A DNA stretch of 64,000 nt from Geosiphon pyriformis (taxonomy: Eukaryota; Glomeromycota; Glomeromycetes; Archaeosporales; Geosiphonaceae). Position 1 is the first letter of the stretch, and every line of letters starts with the position of its first letter. The DNA lies in contig JAAOMT010000436.1 in the NCBI GenBank assembly GCA_016748015.1, positions 687,940 to 751,939 of the forward strand. Reading direction: 5' to 3'. The position numbers were made by a program, and so were the translations under genes. Shown here piece after piece: positions 35,598 through 46,210 of this stretch. Under the pieces are notes generated by a model that saw only the letters and a list, made by a program, of their open reading frames with translations, was not told where the DNA came from and made no database searches.

Positions 35598-35780
35598 CAT
35601 AACACAGAATAACGTGCGATAACATTGGATAATGCGTTATAACATTGGATAACGTGTTATAATACAGAATAACACAGAATAGCATGCAATAACATAGGAT
35701 AACGTGTTATAATGCAGGATAACACAGAATAACATGTAATAATGTCAGATAACGTGTTATAACATAGGATAACTAGTGAT
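35598..35780 (+). repeat. U3 tandem repeat array of E3
   Basis: Units of about 18-20 bp are built from GATAACGTGTTATAACATAG-like sequence, with the palindrome GTTATAAC. A shorter version lies at 44768-44885 in the 3' LTR. Confidence 0.8.
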
Positions 35781-35817
35781 AACATAGAAAAATGAAGCAA
35801 TAACAGAAACAACAAAG

Positions 35818-35943
35818 CAATAGCTAGTGATAACAAGACAATTAAAAGCAATTCTGTAAAACCAAAAGAATGTATAAAAGCAATAGCTAGCAATAGCGAG
35901 ACAATTGAAAGCAATCCTGTAAAACTAAAAGAATGTATAAAAG
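35818..35943 (+). repeat. 63-bp tandem duplication carrying the TATA box
   Basis: Two adjacent 63-base units (35818-35880, 35881-35943) each begin CAATAGCTAG and end GTATAAAAG. The 3' LTR has one unit. Confidence 0.85.
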
Positions 35944-36257
35944 CAAGTAGTTGTAGAAGTGAGAAAAGATAGAGAAGAAAAAAATAGATATGAACCTCTA
36001 GACCAGAAATTAAAATATCCATACCCTTTCATTCTTTATTATCTTCCCTATTTCATCTCCTGAAATAAACCAATTATTAAAAGAAATCAGAATCGCGAAT
36101 TCATGTTCTCAAACTTCGTAAAATTTACATGAATTAACCCTTGTTTCGTACCTCCGTTCTAGAACAAATGCTCTTAGCATAACCGCCTCGAACCTATTAA
36201 CAATTTGGACCAATCGCTCTTGATCACGATGATTGATAATACTAATTTATCTTTTCT

Positions 36258-36307
<50 letters not shown>

Positions 36308-36708
36308 CTGTCTTAATTTTTTGTGGAGTGGCAACATAGTAAAATCGACTGTCTGGGAATAGACTTCATGATAGCCTGGTAAAAGAGGAAAGCTCCCCCT
36401 AAGTTTTGGATATTAACATTATCTTGTTAGCTTACCAGAAGGGTAAAAAGACAATGCCAGACCCTAATGACTGCACTTGTTAGCTCGGAGAAGAAAGCTC
36501 ACATTTATGAAAAATGTTGCAATCGACAAAAGACAAACTCTGTGCCTTATAACCAAAGAACTCAATAGGTAAAATTCACATCCAGGAATAGACCTTCAGA
36601 AACTGATAATCAAAACTAAGCCAACAGAATTATGTGGAAAATGCATCATCAATAATTAAGAGCACCAAATGTTACCATTTCCCATACTCACCAAGTTTAC
36701 CCGTAACA

Positions 36709-36753
36709 TTTGGTGCTCTCTGTGAGATTATAAATCCACAGAGACAGAACACC
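36709..36753 (+). other. E3 primer-binding site in a hairpin
   Basis: TTTGGTGCTCTCTGTGAG follows the LTR. TCTCTGTG (36717-36724) pairs with CACAGAGA (36737-36744), and GGTG with CACC (36750-36753). Confidence 0.65.
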
Positions 36754-36770
36754 TCCAAAAATATATAAAA

Positions 36771-38350
36771 GTGGTGACTATTGGAACAATAGGAAAGGAC
36801 CACTCCTCATACAGAAAAGCACTATTTTAATATTTTCGAAAAGACCTAGGAATACCAGCAGGAACTGCTTATGCAGAAAGTGATTTTTGTAACTATATCA
36901 ATGCAAAAATTGACTGCTTGTTAGGCCGTGCAACTGATACAAGAAGACTTGGAGAACAAATCTATCAAAGCTTACTAGGGTACTCAACAGCCACGACTAC
37001 CCGAGCAATTGCTAAAACTCTGTGCATAATTAATACAGACATTAAATATTATGTGGCACAACGATTCTCTCAAGTACAACAACCAGTGGAATCTGACCCT
37101 AAGGAATACAAAAACGAATCCAACAACCCCATAACTGCCCAAGCCAAGTCCACAGTCAACAAGAAACCAAGAGTCCTCTCCTCAACAACTTCATCATACT
37201 ATCAGACACCCCAAAGTAGAATTGTATTCAATCCACTCCCAGAAACCCAGTCAAAAACACCACAAACTCCTGAAAATCCACACTCTTGGAATCAACACAG
37301 TTGGACCAAATCACTAGGAGAATACGGATTGCTGTTTGGAAATCTTACCCCAGCAGCCGGTCAAACAGAAGGAAACCCATCAACTTGGGAACAGCCACCA
37401 GCACAAAACCTAGCAGAATCAGCATCTTCCCTGACGGAAAAAACAGCTATCTTACAACCTATTGGTTCAAGCGACAAAGGAAAGCAATCAGCATTAACAC
37501 CCGGAGAACACTCGAATATGCGGACACCAATCTTTTTAAACATAACCAGTAATACTCCACCCATTAACCGGATCATGGCTTACCAGGATATCACTAAATT
37601 GGAAAAATTCTCTGGTGAAGAAGATAATACATATTCTTGGATCGCAGATGCCGAAAAAACAATTACCACTAATGGTTGGAATGACGACCGCACAGTTCAG
37701 GCACTGCCGTTCTTTCTGACTGAAACTGCCAATTTGTGATACCAGAGCCTGGCAGAGAAGCCTACCTCCTTTACCGAGTTTAAACTCACATTTCTGCAAT
37801 ACTTCTGTGACCCCAATATGTTAATTTGATTGCAGAATCAATTCAGCATAATTAAACAAAAAGATCACGAAACAGTAACTACTTATCTCGGACGATTCAA
37901 TTAAATCCTGTGTCAAATATTAGCTATCAAAAGGGACTACTACACTGCAGCACAAGTTCTTAATCAATTCATTAAAGGATTGCGGAGTAGTATTCTAAGA
38001 TTCATAAGACCCCATCATCCAACCAGTTTACAAGACGCTGTCACTCTCACTCACAATTTTGAGTCTGCAGAACAAGAAGTGAATCATACCCAAGCCATTA
38101 ATTTAGCCATTAATGGAACCTTTAACATCGACACAAAGATAACCCAATTGAGTGAGAAACTAACTCAGAAAATTGAGGGATTCTTAGCCAGAACTACAGA
38201 AACTTATCAACCACCCCAATGGAGAGAAAATAACAACAACAGCAGATACCCACAACAACAGAACCATTAGCAACAGCAACAATCTTGGAGATCCAATCCC
38301 CACAACTGCTACTACTGCCAGAAACCTGAACACATTGTCCATGACTGCAG
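36771..38350 (+). pseudogene. E3 Gag (degenerate)
   Basis: It opens at GTG 36771 with VTIGTIGKDH. The conserved N-terminal domain is at 36790-37100 and the Pro/Ser-rich linker at 37140-37570. The Gag core runs from KLEKFSGEEDNTYSWIADAE through KGLRSSILRFIRP. A Gln-rich stretch follows, then the zinc knuckle CYYCQKPEHIVHDC (38307-38348). A few stops interrupt, at sites such as TGG, CAG and CAA. One frame throughout. Confidence 0.82.
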
Positions 38351-38919
38351 AAGGAAGATCATGGACCAAAATCAAGGAAACTCATACCAGCAACCCAGAT
38401 ATTAGCAAAACATGGTACCCCAATATTCCATACCTTAAAATCAACCACCCCTATACCCACAACAAGTCCCATACACTTAACCACTGCCCCAGAATTATTA
38501 TCAACCACCACCAATGACACAAGCAATCCCTCACTATCAAACTTCCCCTTACAGCCTGTTCAGACCTCGAGCTATAGACTATAATCAAGAATGGAGGAAT
38601 CCCAACAACAATCAGATACAAACCAACAGTGGACTGTTTCGACCAATCTCTCGCGGTTCTGCCCAATCTCGACCAACACCAACTGGATACCCGAATCAAG
38701 CTTCCTATCTCGGTCTTATGGAAAACCAGAGTTTTGATAAATCTACACCTGTGGAAGAGGGGGATATAGAACGAATCTTTCAACCTTCCAAGCAAACAAA
38801 AAGCAATATCCCACCAGCCACTATTACTGAAGACACCACCTTAGCCACCATATTTCCTTTTGACATTGATAATTTGAACACACATAGCCTTTTTAGTGGA
38901 GCAGCCATTAATCAGGATA

Positions 38920-39240
38920 AACCAATAACGGCCCTATACACTGATGCCAGAGTTGGAGGAATAGACATTAAATTAATCCTGAATAGTGGATCAGCTGGTA
39001 GCATAATTACGAAGCAGCTTATGGACCAACTAGGTTGCCAAGTAGACCATGCTGCTACTGCTCAGATCATTACAGTAGATGGGAACACAAAAACCCCAAT
39101 AGGAGAAATTGACAACTTCCCTTTTGAGATTAATGGAATCCAAATCCCTACCAAAGTACTCGTCATAGAAGCTACTCAATATCAAGCTCTAGTAGGAAAC
39201 AACTGGTTGTCAAAAGCCAACACTACTCTCGACTAAAACA
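38920..39240 (+). pseudogene. E3 aspartic protease
   Basis: ALYTDARVGGIDIKLILNSG, then SAGSIITKQL, PTKVLVIEATQYQALVGNNW and LSKANTTLD. The fold landmarks are all kept, but the catalytic Asp is Asn (AAT, 38982-38984). A stop at about 39235 follows. Confidence 0.8.
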
Positions 39241-39529
39241 CCCAAGAACTTCAACTTATGTTCAATGGACAGCATGCCTGAGTCCCAACTACGTGCAGAC
39301 ACTTTAAAAACCAATGTACCAAAGAACCCCTTATTGAATTCAAAAACACATCAATGCCACCAACCATTGAGACCTATCAGGTTTCATGGGCAGACGATTA
39401 TCGAACTGAACTACCCTTACCACCAACCTGGAAAGAAAAAGAAAAAAGCAGAGCTGAAGAAAAACCCCAATTATCATCACTAGGATATGTAACCTCAGAT
39501 CAAAAAAACTTATTTTACCAACTCCCAAG

Positions 39530-40170
39530 ACTAATATGTGTCAATTGTGAGAAAAAACTATCTACTATGGGCACATGTATCGGGGACAACAAAGAATGGC
39601 CCACTGCCACCAAATACTATTGCAGGTCTTGTTTACTGGAAAGATTTGGATGACCAAAATGACAAGACAAGTGGGACCACACATTGTGCCTCATATGTGG
39701 TAAAATCCTGCCAGATAAAGAACTCTAGAATGATGTGCCTGGCAGAGGAGGAACATGTGACAAGGCTTGTCAATACACCATATTAATCAATGATTGGATA
39801 TGAAAGGGAACCCTTATCGAAAACACTTGGAAATGAACACTCAACAGGCTAGACAGTTATCTACATGATGACCACAAAATCTGGAGAATGGCAAGCGCCA
39901 AGGCCGAAAGCACCACACCCAAAGAAATATGAGAAATTAAGGACAACCCTTGGATGCCCGAATATACTGGACCTGACTACCCTAAGGATGATTTCTTTAC
40001 AAATGACCCAGATGCATTTTAGAACCGATATCAGGAATTGGCCCCAACTCGCGAGGAACAGGAGCAAAGGTTGGCTGATTTGAATACCAAACTATGGAAT
40101 CACTGTTTGATCCCCTGTCACTTCCAGTACTGCGATGAATGTGATCTTATGTTCAATCTGCCTCCAAGAA
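39530..40170 (+). pseudogene. E3 Cys-rich module between protease and dUTPase
   Basis: It contains four or more CxxC-type pairs: CVNCEKKLSTMG, YYCRSCLLERFG, LCLICGKILPD and CDKACQY, then CHFQYCDECDLMF (40115-40155). The spacing suggests zinc binding. The same module recurs at 49310-49930 (E4), 55445-55990 (E5) and 59600-60200 (E6). It is not a standard Ty3/Gypsy domain that I know. It may bind nucleic acid or hold the polyprotein together. Confidence 0.6.
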
Positions 40171-40334
40171 TACTGTTTCCAATCACCAAACTACCTGAAC
40201 CCAAAGAAGAGGTATTGATCACCGAGGACATGTTGTTTCAAGATCCAACTGAGGATACCGAAACAGAACAGTATCTCATGTATCTTGACCTCTCCAAAGA
40301 ACTAGAGCTAAAATGGTACAGTGACAATGAGGAA

Positions 40335-40760
40335 GGAATCTGCCCTGAAAGAGCGCATAACACCAATGCCGGTTTCGACCTACAATACCCTGGACAATCA
40401 CCCATCATTATAGCCTCACATTCCCTCGTAAAAATAGATCTTAAGATAGCATTAGAAATTCCTGTTAGTACAATGATACAAGTTGCCTTTCGATCTAGTC
40501 TAGCCAAGAAAAGAATCAACATAAAAAAAGGAATCATCGATGCCGGTTACATGGGAAACATCATCGTGATGCTACAGAACAATTCGAACAGACCCTACAA
40601 AATAGAATCACAAGAAAAGATTGCTCAAGCTATCTTCCTACCCCTAGTCAAAATACCCCAATTAACCCCAGTAACAACCTGAAAAGAGTTAGGTCTCACT
40701 GCCTGAAGAATCAACAGGTTTGAATCAAGTGGAAAAGGAAACGTACCAGTTAATTTCATG
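40335..40760 (+). pseudogene. E3 dUTPase-like domain
   Basis: The trimeric dUTPase motifs appear in order: AGFDLQYP (motif 1, 40366), FRSSLAKK (2, about 40486), GIIDAGYMGNIIVMLQN (3, catalytic Asp kept), EKIAQAIFLP (4, about 40612) and a worn motif 5, RINRFESSGKG (about 40707), with a stop just before it. The enzyme splits dUTP to dUMP and so limits uracil in new DNA. It lies between protease and RT in the same frame. Confidence 0.85.
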
Positions 40761-40928
40761 GAGGAAGACAGTGACCAGGTAGAATTTATTTACACCAACA
40801 CCATCATCTCCATTCCCCCATACCAACAATACATCCTCAAGGTGAATCGAAAGATCTAAGATCAAGCCTTATTATTCGAAGCCAGTCCCGAAATCTGTTC
40901 CCTAGCCGATGTTGCTAATCTATACCTA

Positions 40929-42560
40929 TTGAACAAAGCCCATAAACACTTCAAAATCTCCATCCACAACTCGACAGAAGATGTCATTGAAATCCCCGAA
41001 AGGACTCTCATCAGTTCCATATTCGCAGATAGTCAGAATCCTAAAAAACTCCAGTCCATTCCAGATTTCGCACAATTATTTTTATTCTGTGACATTACCT
41101 CACAAGTATGGAATTTGCCAAAAGAAAGTTACTTGTTTACACCAGAAGAGATCAATAAATTGAATTTAGGAAATTTAAGTACCATGCAACAAATGCAACT
41201 CAAAGTTCTTCTGAATCAGTATGCCAATGTTTTTGCCAGCAAAAATGAGTTTGGATGCACTGACATCGTGAAGCATCAGATTGATACAGGAGACACTCAA
41301 CCAATTAAGCAACGAGCTTACCACGTACTCCCATCTGGTGATAACCTAATTAAGCAAGAAGTGCAACAGATGCTTGATAATGGCCTAATCAAAGAATTGT
41401 TAAGCCCTTGGTTTTTGCCAGTAGTCTTAGTTACCAAAAAAAATAGAAAAGTACGATTCTGCGTAGATTATTGAAAACTAAATAGTGTCACGTGAAGAGA
41501 TAGTTATCCCACTCCCCTCATCCAGGAAATTCTGGACAATCTAGGGAAAAAGAAATGGTTCTCGTCATTAGATTTAGCAAGTGGTTACTGGCAAGTTGAA
41601 ATGAACCCCAAAGACAAAGGAAAAACAGTGTTTACTACTCAAGACAGAAACTTCGAGTTTAATGTAATGTCTTTTGGACTTTGTAATGCTCCTGCCATAT
41701 TTCAACACTTGATGGATGTAGTATACAAAGGAATCCTTTGGAAATCAGTAGTAGTCTACCTAGACAACACAAACATGTTCTCCGAAACATTCGAAGACCA
41801 TCTGCTCTATCTGCAACAAGTTTTCGAACACCTTCGTAGTGCTAGATTGAAACTCAATTCCGAGAAGTGCTTCTTTGGAAAAACCAAGTTAAAATTCCTA
41901 GGACATGTAATCGGCAAGGACGGAGTTAAACCCAATCCAGATAAAGTACAAAAAGTCAAGGATTTTTCAGCCCCAATCAACCTCAGAGAATTATGAGAAT
42001 TTCTAGGATTAGCAGGATATTATCGTCAATTTGTCAAAGATTTCTCGAACATCGCAAAACCACTCTATCAATTGTTGTCTAAATACGTATCATACTTGTA
42101 AAAGGAAGATCAACAGAAAGCATTCAATTATCTCAAGCAGCGATTGATCACATCCCCAATTCTGATTTACCCAGATTTTACTAAACAGTTCATTATCGCT
42201 ATGGATGCCTCAAAAAATGCTCTAGGAGCAGTCTTATCACAGATAAGACCGGACAATAGAGAACACCCAGTTGCCTATGCTAGTCACAGCACTAGCCCAG
42301 CAGAAAAGAATTACAGCACAACAGATCTGGAATGTCTTGCCATTTATTGAGCCATACAAACTTGGAAACATTACCTCAGTCAACCATTTGACCTATATAC
42401 CGACCACAAAGGACTTATTTGGTTACTCAACAATCCACAACTAGAAAGAAAATATGTGAAATAGAGTACTTATCTGCAACAATTCTCACTCAAAGTTCAT
42501 TACAAAGAAGGATCCAAGAACACCAATGTCAACAGTTTGTCGAAGATGCCACAAACCTAA
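40929..42560 (+). pseudogene. E3 reverse transcriptase and RNase H
   Basis: RT: NEFGCTDIVKHQIDTGD, VQQMLDNGLIKELLSPW, FSSLDLASGYWQVEMNPKD, MSFGLCNAPAIFQHLMD, catalytic VVYLDNTNMF (YLDN) and FLGLAGYYRQFVKDF. RNase H: IIAMDASKNALGAVLSQ (DAS), STTDLECLAIY and YTDHKGLIWLL, ending NVNSLSK near 42545. Three or four stops lie at CGA or TGG sites. Confidence 0.9.
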
Positions 42561-42780
42561 TCCCAGACCCATGGACACACTCACTTATCAATGACTACAT
42601 CAGTATCTATTGACACTACATTTCAAGGAGATATTATCTCAACAGGAACAGAATACCATATGAAAACAAGCCTGAAATTATTTTATTCAAGACAACCAAC
42701 TATATCGACGAGAATGCCGAAACCACCCCAACTCACAACAACTAATCACAGACAGTGAAAAAAAAACTATACTATATAGT

Positions 42781-43860
42781 GTGCACTCAGATCTGACTGC
42801 AGGACACTTTAACAAAGACACTACCCTCAAAAAAACACTAAACTTATACTATTGGCCAATAATGCATAAAGACATTTTCGAATATGTGCTCAATTGTGAT
42901 GCATGTCAGCGAAGAGGAAGAGCAAGATCAACAGAACCACTTCGACCCATTCCAGTTGGAAATCTATTTGATAGAATCGGGATCGATTTGGTTGGACCTT
43001 TTTCAATTACATCCTAAGGAAATTGCTATATCGCTGTAGCCATAGACTATCTTACAAAATGGCCAGAAGCCAGAGCAATCCAAGTGGCCAATGCCAAAAC
43101 AGTCACTGAATTTGTGCATCAAAACCTAATTTGCCGACATGAATGTCCAAAAGAATTATTATCTGATCAAGAAACACACTTTGTTAATAATATGCTGACT
43201 GAACTAAGCCAATGATTTGGAATAAAGAGACTCTTATCGTCACCATACCACCCACAAACAAACGGACTGGTAGAACAGTTTAACAGAACACTGTGCAAAG
43301 CACTAGCAAAAATAAGTCATGAAAACAGACAAAAATGGGACTTATTCATACTTTCTGTACTCTTTGCATACCAAACATTGAAACAAAATACGACTCAGTT
43401 CACACTGTTCGAACTAATCTATGGAAGAAAAGCTACGTTACCAATTGAACAAGTAATACCATTATACCCAACAGAAACAATCAATGAAGAGAATTTTGAG
43501 GCTACCTTACACCAAAGAATGTACTAGCTAATGAAAACATTGGAAAACAATCGAAGAACAGCAGCTGACAATATTAGTCATGCTCAAGAACGACAAAAAA
43601 AAAGACATGATAAACACCTGCCAGAACAACCAATGGAATTCAAGATTGGAGACCAAGTACTATTACATTGTACAAAAGCTAAGAAACAGTGAAGTGGAAA
43701 GTTCGACCCAAAGTGGGACAGTTCATTCCACATACACGAAGTGTTAAGAAATAGAGCTTACAAACTACGATTGGAAGACAGGATTTTAAAGAAAGTAGCG
43801 CATGTAAATTGGTTAAAAATTTATCATGTAAAACAGGAATCATCATCATCAGTACCTTAA
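42781..43860 (+). pseudogene. E3 integrase
   Basis: Zinc domain AGHFNKDTTLKKTLNLYYWP then CDACQRRGR; core IGIDLVGPFS, KELLSDQETHF and GLVEQFNRTLCKALAKIS (all three acidic residues kept); end module FDPKWDSSFHIHEVLRNRAY. It lies +1 relative to the RT-RNase H frame. The change lies near 42560-42640, as in E2. Confidence 0.87.
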
Positions 43861-44018
43861 CTAGAAACACAAATTTCATTAATCAGACCAGAAGATATAC
43901 CATGAGATCTGAAACCAATTATTGTCATCGAAATGTAGACAATGAGCAGCAAATTAAATTGGGGAATTCAAATATATATAGCATCTGAAAAGCAGCAAAA
44001 AGTGATAGAAATTTCAAC

Positions 44019-44753
44019 ATGGACTTTCCAGATCAAATTTTAAAATTATCTAAACAATTATTTGAAACAATTCAAAAATCGACATCTCAAATAAAAATAA
44101 CAATTGATAAAAAAGAGATACGGTACAAAGATAAAAGCAGGAGAGGGGAGAACGAGAGATCAATTAGAACTAAACGTTCTCTTCCCTACCTACCACCTGA
44201 AAGGCAATATGGGAGAAAAAATTGCCTTCGGGCGAAGGGTGGAAAAGAAGGAAGCAAAGAATGAGAAAAAAGTTACAAAAGAAGATACTTGGTCTCCGAG
44301 CTCGAAGAAATAAAACAAGCTTTAGCTCGAGGGACCGAACTCCCTGAAACAGGGGAGTGGACACTTAACAACGCCCAGGAATGGAAAGAAAAACTTCCTC
44401 CAGCTTATTGGTTCTACAAAATTGAAGAACAGCTTGACTTGAAAACATCATACGAAGACCTCAGCCAGAAAACATTCAACAAAGAAGCAATACAACAAGT
44501 AGAAAAACTCATAAGGAAAAACAACCTGACCCTACATTACAAAGCAGCATACTGACTATACACTATCTTCTAACATTGCCCAAACGTACTACTAAACGGA
44601 TCTATGAAAACCATAATGGTTAACAGCATAGGACAAATAACCAATTAACAGTTCGAAGACCTATAAAAGACAATACTCGAAGCAACAATCAAACATTACA
44701 CGAACAAAGCCATGATAACAAATACATATGGTTTCACAGGAGCTCAATTTTAA
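44019..44753 (+). pseudogene. E3 3' ORF of unknown function
   Basis: It starts MDFPDQILKLSKQLFETIQK and contains ITIDKKEIRYKDK. A basic stretch follows, then LVSELEEIKQALARGTELPE, WKEKLPPAYWFYKIEEQLDL and NNLTLHYKAAY. About 244 codons lie in one frame with stops at 44262, 44553 and later. It ends just before the 3' LTR. The conserved half matches E2. No membrane segment or chromodomain was seen. Confidence 0.6.
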
Positions 44754-44767
44754 AAAGAGAGAGATAA

Positions 44768-45728
44768 TGTGTTATAATGCAGGATAACACAGAATAGCAT
44801 GCAATAATATAGAATAACATGTTATAACGCAGGATAACACAGAATAACATGTAATAACATCAGATAACGTGTTATAACATAGGATAACTAGCAATAATGT
44901 AGAAAAATGAAGCAATAACAGAAACAACAAAGCAATAGCTAGTGATAGCAAGACAATTGAAAGCAATCCTGTAAAACCAAAAGAATGTATAAAAGCAAGT
45001 AGTTGTAAAAGTGAGAAAAGACAGAAAAGAAAAAAATAGATATGAACCTTTAGACCAAAAATTAAAATATTCATACTTCTTCATTCTTTATTATCTTCTC
45101 TATTTCATCTCCTGAAATAAACCAATTATTAAAAGAAATCAGAATTGCAAATTCATGTTCTTAAATTTCGTGAAATTTACATGAATTAACCCTTGTCTTA
45201 TACCTCCATTCTAGAACAAATGCTCTTAGCATAACCATCTCAAACCTATTAACAATTTGGATCAATCACTCTTGATCATGGCAATTGACGATACTAATTT
45301 ATCTTTTCTCTCTTTTCTTTTCTTTTCTTTTTCTTTTTCTTTCTTAATTTTTTGTGAAATGGCAACATAATAAAATTGACTGTCTGGGAATAGACTTCAT
45401 GATAGCCTGGTAAAAGAGGGAAGCTCTCCCTAAGTTTTAGATATTAACATTATCTTGTTAGCTTACCAGAAGGGCAAAAAGACAATGCCAGACTCTAACG
45501 ACTGTGCTTGTTAGCTCAGAGAAGAAAGCTCACATTTACGAAAAACGTTGTAATCAACAAAAGACAAACTCTGTGCCTTATAACCCAGGTAAAATTCACA
45601 TCCAGGAATAGACCTTCAGAGACTGACAATCAAGACTAAGCCAACAAAATTATGCGAAAGATGCATCATCAATAATTGAGAGCACCAAACGTTACCATTT
45701 CCCATACCCACCAAGTTTATCCATAACA
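44768..45728 (+). repeat. E3 3' LTR (961 bp)
   Basis: It begins within the repeat array (TGTGTTATAATGC), so about the first 150 bases of the LTR are missing. It has a single TATAAAAG near 44989 and ends CCATAACA. Differences from the 5' LTR are mostly transitions. Confidence 0.88.
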
Positions 45729-45990
45729 GTGAAAAGACAATGCTAGACCCTAATGACTGCACTTATTAGTGCAGAGAAGAAAGTTCACATTTATAGAAAA
45801 CATTACAATTGATGAAAAACAAACTCTGTGCCTTATAACCAAAGAACTCAATGGGTAAATTCACAGCCAGAAATAGATTTTCAAAAACTGATAACACTGA
45901 CATGACAGAAAAAGCAGACAACTTTGAAAGATAACCCAAAACTAAAGCACTAAATGTTATCACCATACCCTACCCAGTTTACCTGTAATA
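45729..45990 (+). repeat. E2 3' LTR, right part
   Basis: It continues the E2 LTR after the E3 insertion (AAAAGACAATGC block to ACCTGTAATA). It joins logically to 34911-35539. Confidence 0.88.
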
Positions 45991-46148
45991 TCAGAAAACT
46001 ATAGATAAAAACAACCAATTACATCTCTGTCCATTATACAAAGAACTCTATAACAAAATTTTCAGATATCAACATACCAGAATACTATGCAAGCACCAAG
46101 TTACAAATTTGTTATTTGATTTAAAACCTCAAATAATTATTTATAACA
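45991..46148 (+). repeat. E4 5' LTR, right part
   Basis: It continues 25429-26008: TCAGAAAACTATAG here matches CGGAAAGCTACAG of the E5 LTR. It ends TTTATAACA. Confidence 0.85.
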
Positions 46149-46192
46149 ATTGGTGCTTTCTGTGAGATATAATTCTATAGAAAACTGGCACC
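46149..46192 (+). other. E4 primer-binding site in a hairpin
   Basis: GGTGC (46152-46156) pairs with GCACC (46188-46192). TTTCTGTG (46157-46164) pairs with TATAGAAA (46176-46183) through two G-U pairs. Confidence 0.65.
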
Positions 46193-46210
46193 AACAACAA
46201 TCATCTAAAA

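Larger units (their letters stand above)
35540..36708 (+). repeat. E3 5' LTR (1169 bp)
   Basis: It starts TGTTACCCGAATAG and ends CCGTAACA. It has a U3 repeat array (35598-35780), two TATAAAAG boxes in a 63-bp duplication (35818-35943), and a 47-base T run (36261-36307). It is longer than the 3' LTR because of the array, the duplication and the T run. Confidence 0.9.
35540..45728 (+). mobile_element. Ty3/Gypsy element E3, complete (10.2 kb)
   Basis: LTRs are 35540-36708 and 44768-45728. The internal order is Gag, protease, Cys-rich module, dUTPase, RT, RNase H, integrase, 3' ORF. It is inserted in the E2 3' LTR. The 4-bp flanks acga (35536-35539) and gtga (45729-45732) are each one transition away from GCGA. 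Gag to RNase H is one uninterrupted frame (36771 to about 42560) apart from stops. It keeps more CG than E2 and is the younger copy. Confidence 0.92.

Noticed and set aside
36261-36307. T run as a transcription terminator
   Set aside because: It lies in the pyrimidine tract of the E3 LTR, and the 3' LTR has mixed C/T there. It is likely homopolymer growth or an assembly artefact.
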